From Tubiluchus corallicola (Eukaryota; Priapulida; Priapulimorpha; Priapulimorphida; Tubiluchidae), in the NCBI GenBank assembly GCA_030141605.1, contig JAQGDQ010000180.1:324501-388500 (forward strand): DNA of 64,000 bases, read 5' to 3'. The first letter of the stretch is position 1; each line of letters opens with the position of its first letter. Below, piece after piece: positions 63,172-64,000 of the stretch. A program made the translations under genes and the position numbers. The notes under the pieces are model-generated. The model was not told where the DNA came from, searched no databases, and was given only the letters and a program-made list of their open reading frames with translations.

Positions 63172-63592
63172 ACTTTATATGTTAGATAGTATACTCTAAG
63201 CTTGCGTTTACATGTTAGATAGTACACTGTAGGATTGCGTTCACATGTTAGATAGCATTCTATAGGATTGCGTTCACATGTTAGATAGTATACTATAAGC
63301 TTGCGTTTACATGTTAGCTAGTATACCAAAGAATTGCGTTCACATGTTAGATATTATTCTATAGGATTGCGTTCATATGCTAGGTAGTATACTAAAGCAT
63401 TGCGTTCACATGTTAGGTAGTATACTAAAGAATTGCGTTCACATGTTAGATAGTATTCTATAGGATTGCGTTCACATGTTACATAGCATACTAAAGGATT
63501 GCGTTCATATGTTAGATAGTATACTAAAGGATTGCGTTGATATGTTAGATAGTATGCTTGCGTTCACATGTTAGATAGTATACTAAGGGCTT
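63172..63592. repeat. 33-bp minisatellite at the start of intron 1 of the right-hand gene
   Basis: About 13 units of ttgcgttcacatgttagata + gtatactaaagga, in 33-bp register (gcgtt at 63204, 63237, 63270 and 63303). The array begins about 10 bp past the 5' splice site. Confidence 0.95.
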
Positions 63593-64000
63593 GCGCTGAT
63601 AGTGTGAATAGTCTTAAAGAGTTCATATTCTTATTATTGCAATCGATTATGCAACTGTACGAGCTTAGATCTAGAATTTAGCCCGATTGTTCGTTCTGCA
63701 CTTCTCACGGTTCTTGTGAGCTGCTTATTCGATTTCTGACCTGTACAGTCACTAAATTCAACAAATCTGAAATGCTATAAACAGCTTACGCAATGAAATC
63801 GTTTATTAGAAAAGTTATTATTATTGCTCTAATTATCATTGCTGTATATTTTATAATTGCTCTATCCATTCAAATGTTGGTATTTCATTTGCTGAAGACT
63901 TTTGTTGATTTTTGCGATCCACACCTGTTCACAGTTTACCACCTGCCCGTTTCAAGAAAATTAGAGTGTCAGCAAAAATAACGGATATTATTAATCATAT
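63593..64000. other. Intron sequence of the right-hand gene, nothing recognised
   Basis: An open frame at 63793-63981 is hydrophobic (Ile-rich) but AT-driven and lacks splice or start context. Confidence 0.4.

Noticed and set aside
62901-63185. 94-codon frame read as one protein including the right-hand signal peptide
   Set aside because: The upstream part lies before the TATA box and the downstream part is past a strong GTAAGT donor; only 63117-63162 fits a coding exon.

Overview
The window is nuclear DNA from an invertebrate animal. It is AT-rich and gene-poor, with GT-AG introns of 0.1 to 16 kb, TATA-type promoters, many microsatellites and minisatellites, short inverted-repeat transposons, a tRNA-derived SINE and decayed LINE fragments. 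The gene content (a peritrophin + LDLa + CE4 chitin deacetylase-like protein and an intronless GT11 fucosyltransferase) fits a chitin-using invertebrate. A spiralian such as a mollusc or brachiopod is my guess, but the sequence does not settle it.

Genes. (1) 2719-2830 (+) is a likely terminal exon of an unrecognised Cys-containing protein. (2) 12578-13579 (-) is an intact intronless GT11 (alpha-1,2-fucosyltransferase-like) type II membrane protein of 333 aa. (3) 26292-53252 (+) is a nine-exon chitin deacetylase-like gene. The exon phases agree and sum to 1680 nt (559 aa + stop). Its order is signal peptide, CBM14, LDLa, CE4, acidic tail. (4) 63117 onward (+) is a TATA promoter and signal-peptide exon of a second secreted-protein gene that runs off the right edge. 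It has the same exon-1 design as gene 3 (signal peptide then a phase-1 donor), so it may be a tandem relative; the function is not visible. A weak antisense exon-like ORF lies at 38546-38732.

The main biological point is that the chitin deacetylase-like protein keeps its fold and chitin-binding modules but has lost most CE4 active-site residues. The TFDD motif reads TWES, the HxxxH-type motif reads LSISH, and the motif-5 His is Arg. It is therefore a predicted chitin-binding pseudoenzyme.

Repeats. Three related inverted-repeat families (A, B, C) all end in TTAAAGGAA/TTCCTTTAA. Family A has seven copies, all in the same orientation, three of them ending about 170-230 bp upstream of 3' splice sites of gene 3. 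There are three hAT-type elements (two nested; two with perfect 8-bp target duplications), a pogo-like element, three elements carrying a degenerate CCCTAA core between inverted repeats, two inverted copies of an element with a (TGA)n tail, and two kinds of inverted-arm element whose tips look like hammerhead ribozymes of the Penelope type. Minisatellites have units of 57, 58, 86/87, 108, 20, 88, 41 and 33 bp.

Layout: 0-12 kb repeats plus one orphan exon; 12.5-13.6 kb fucosyltransferase; 14-25 kb LINE remains and transposons; 26.3-53.3 kb chitin deacetylase-like gene, with a 16-kb first intron full of repeats; 53-62 kb intergenic repeats; 62.4-64 kb the start of the next gene.
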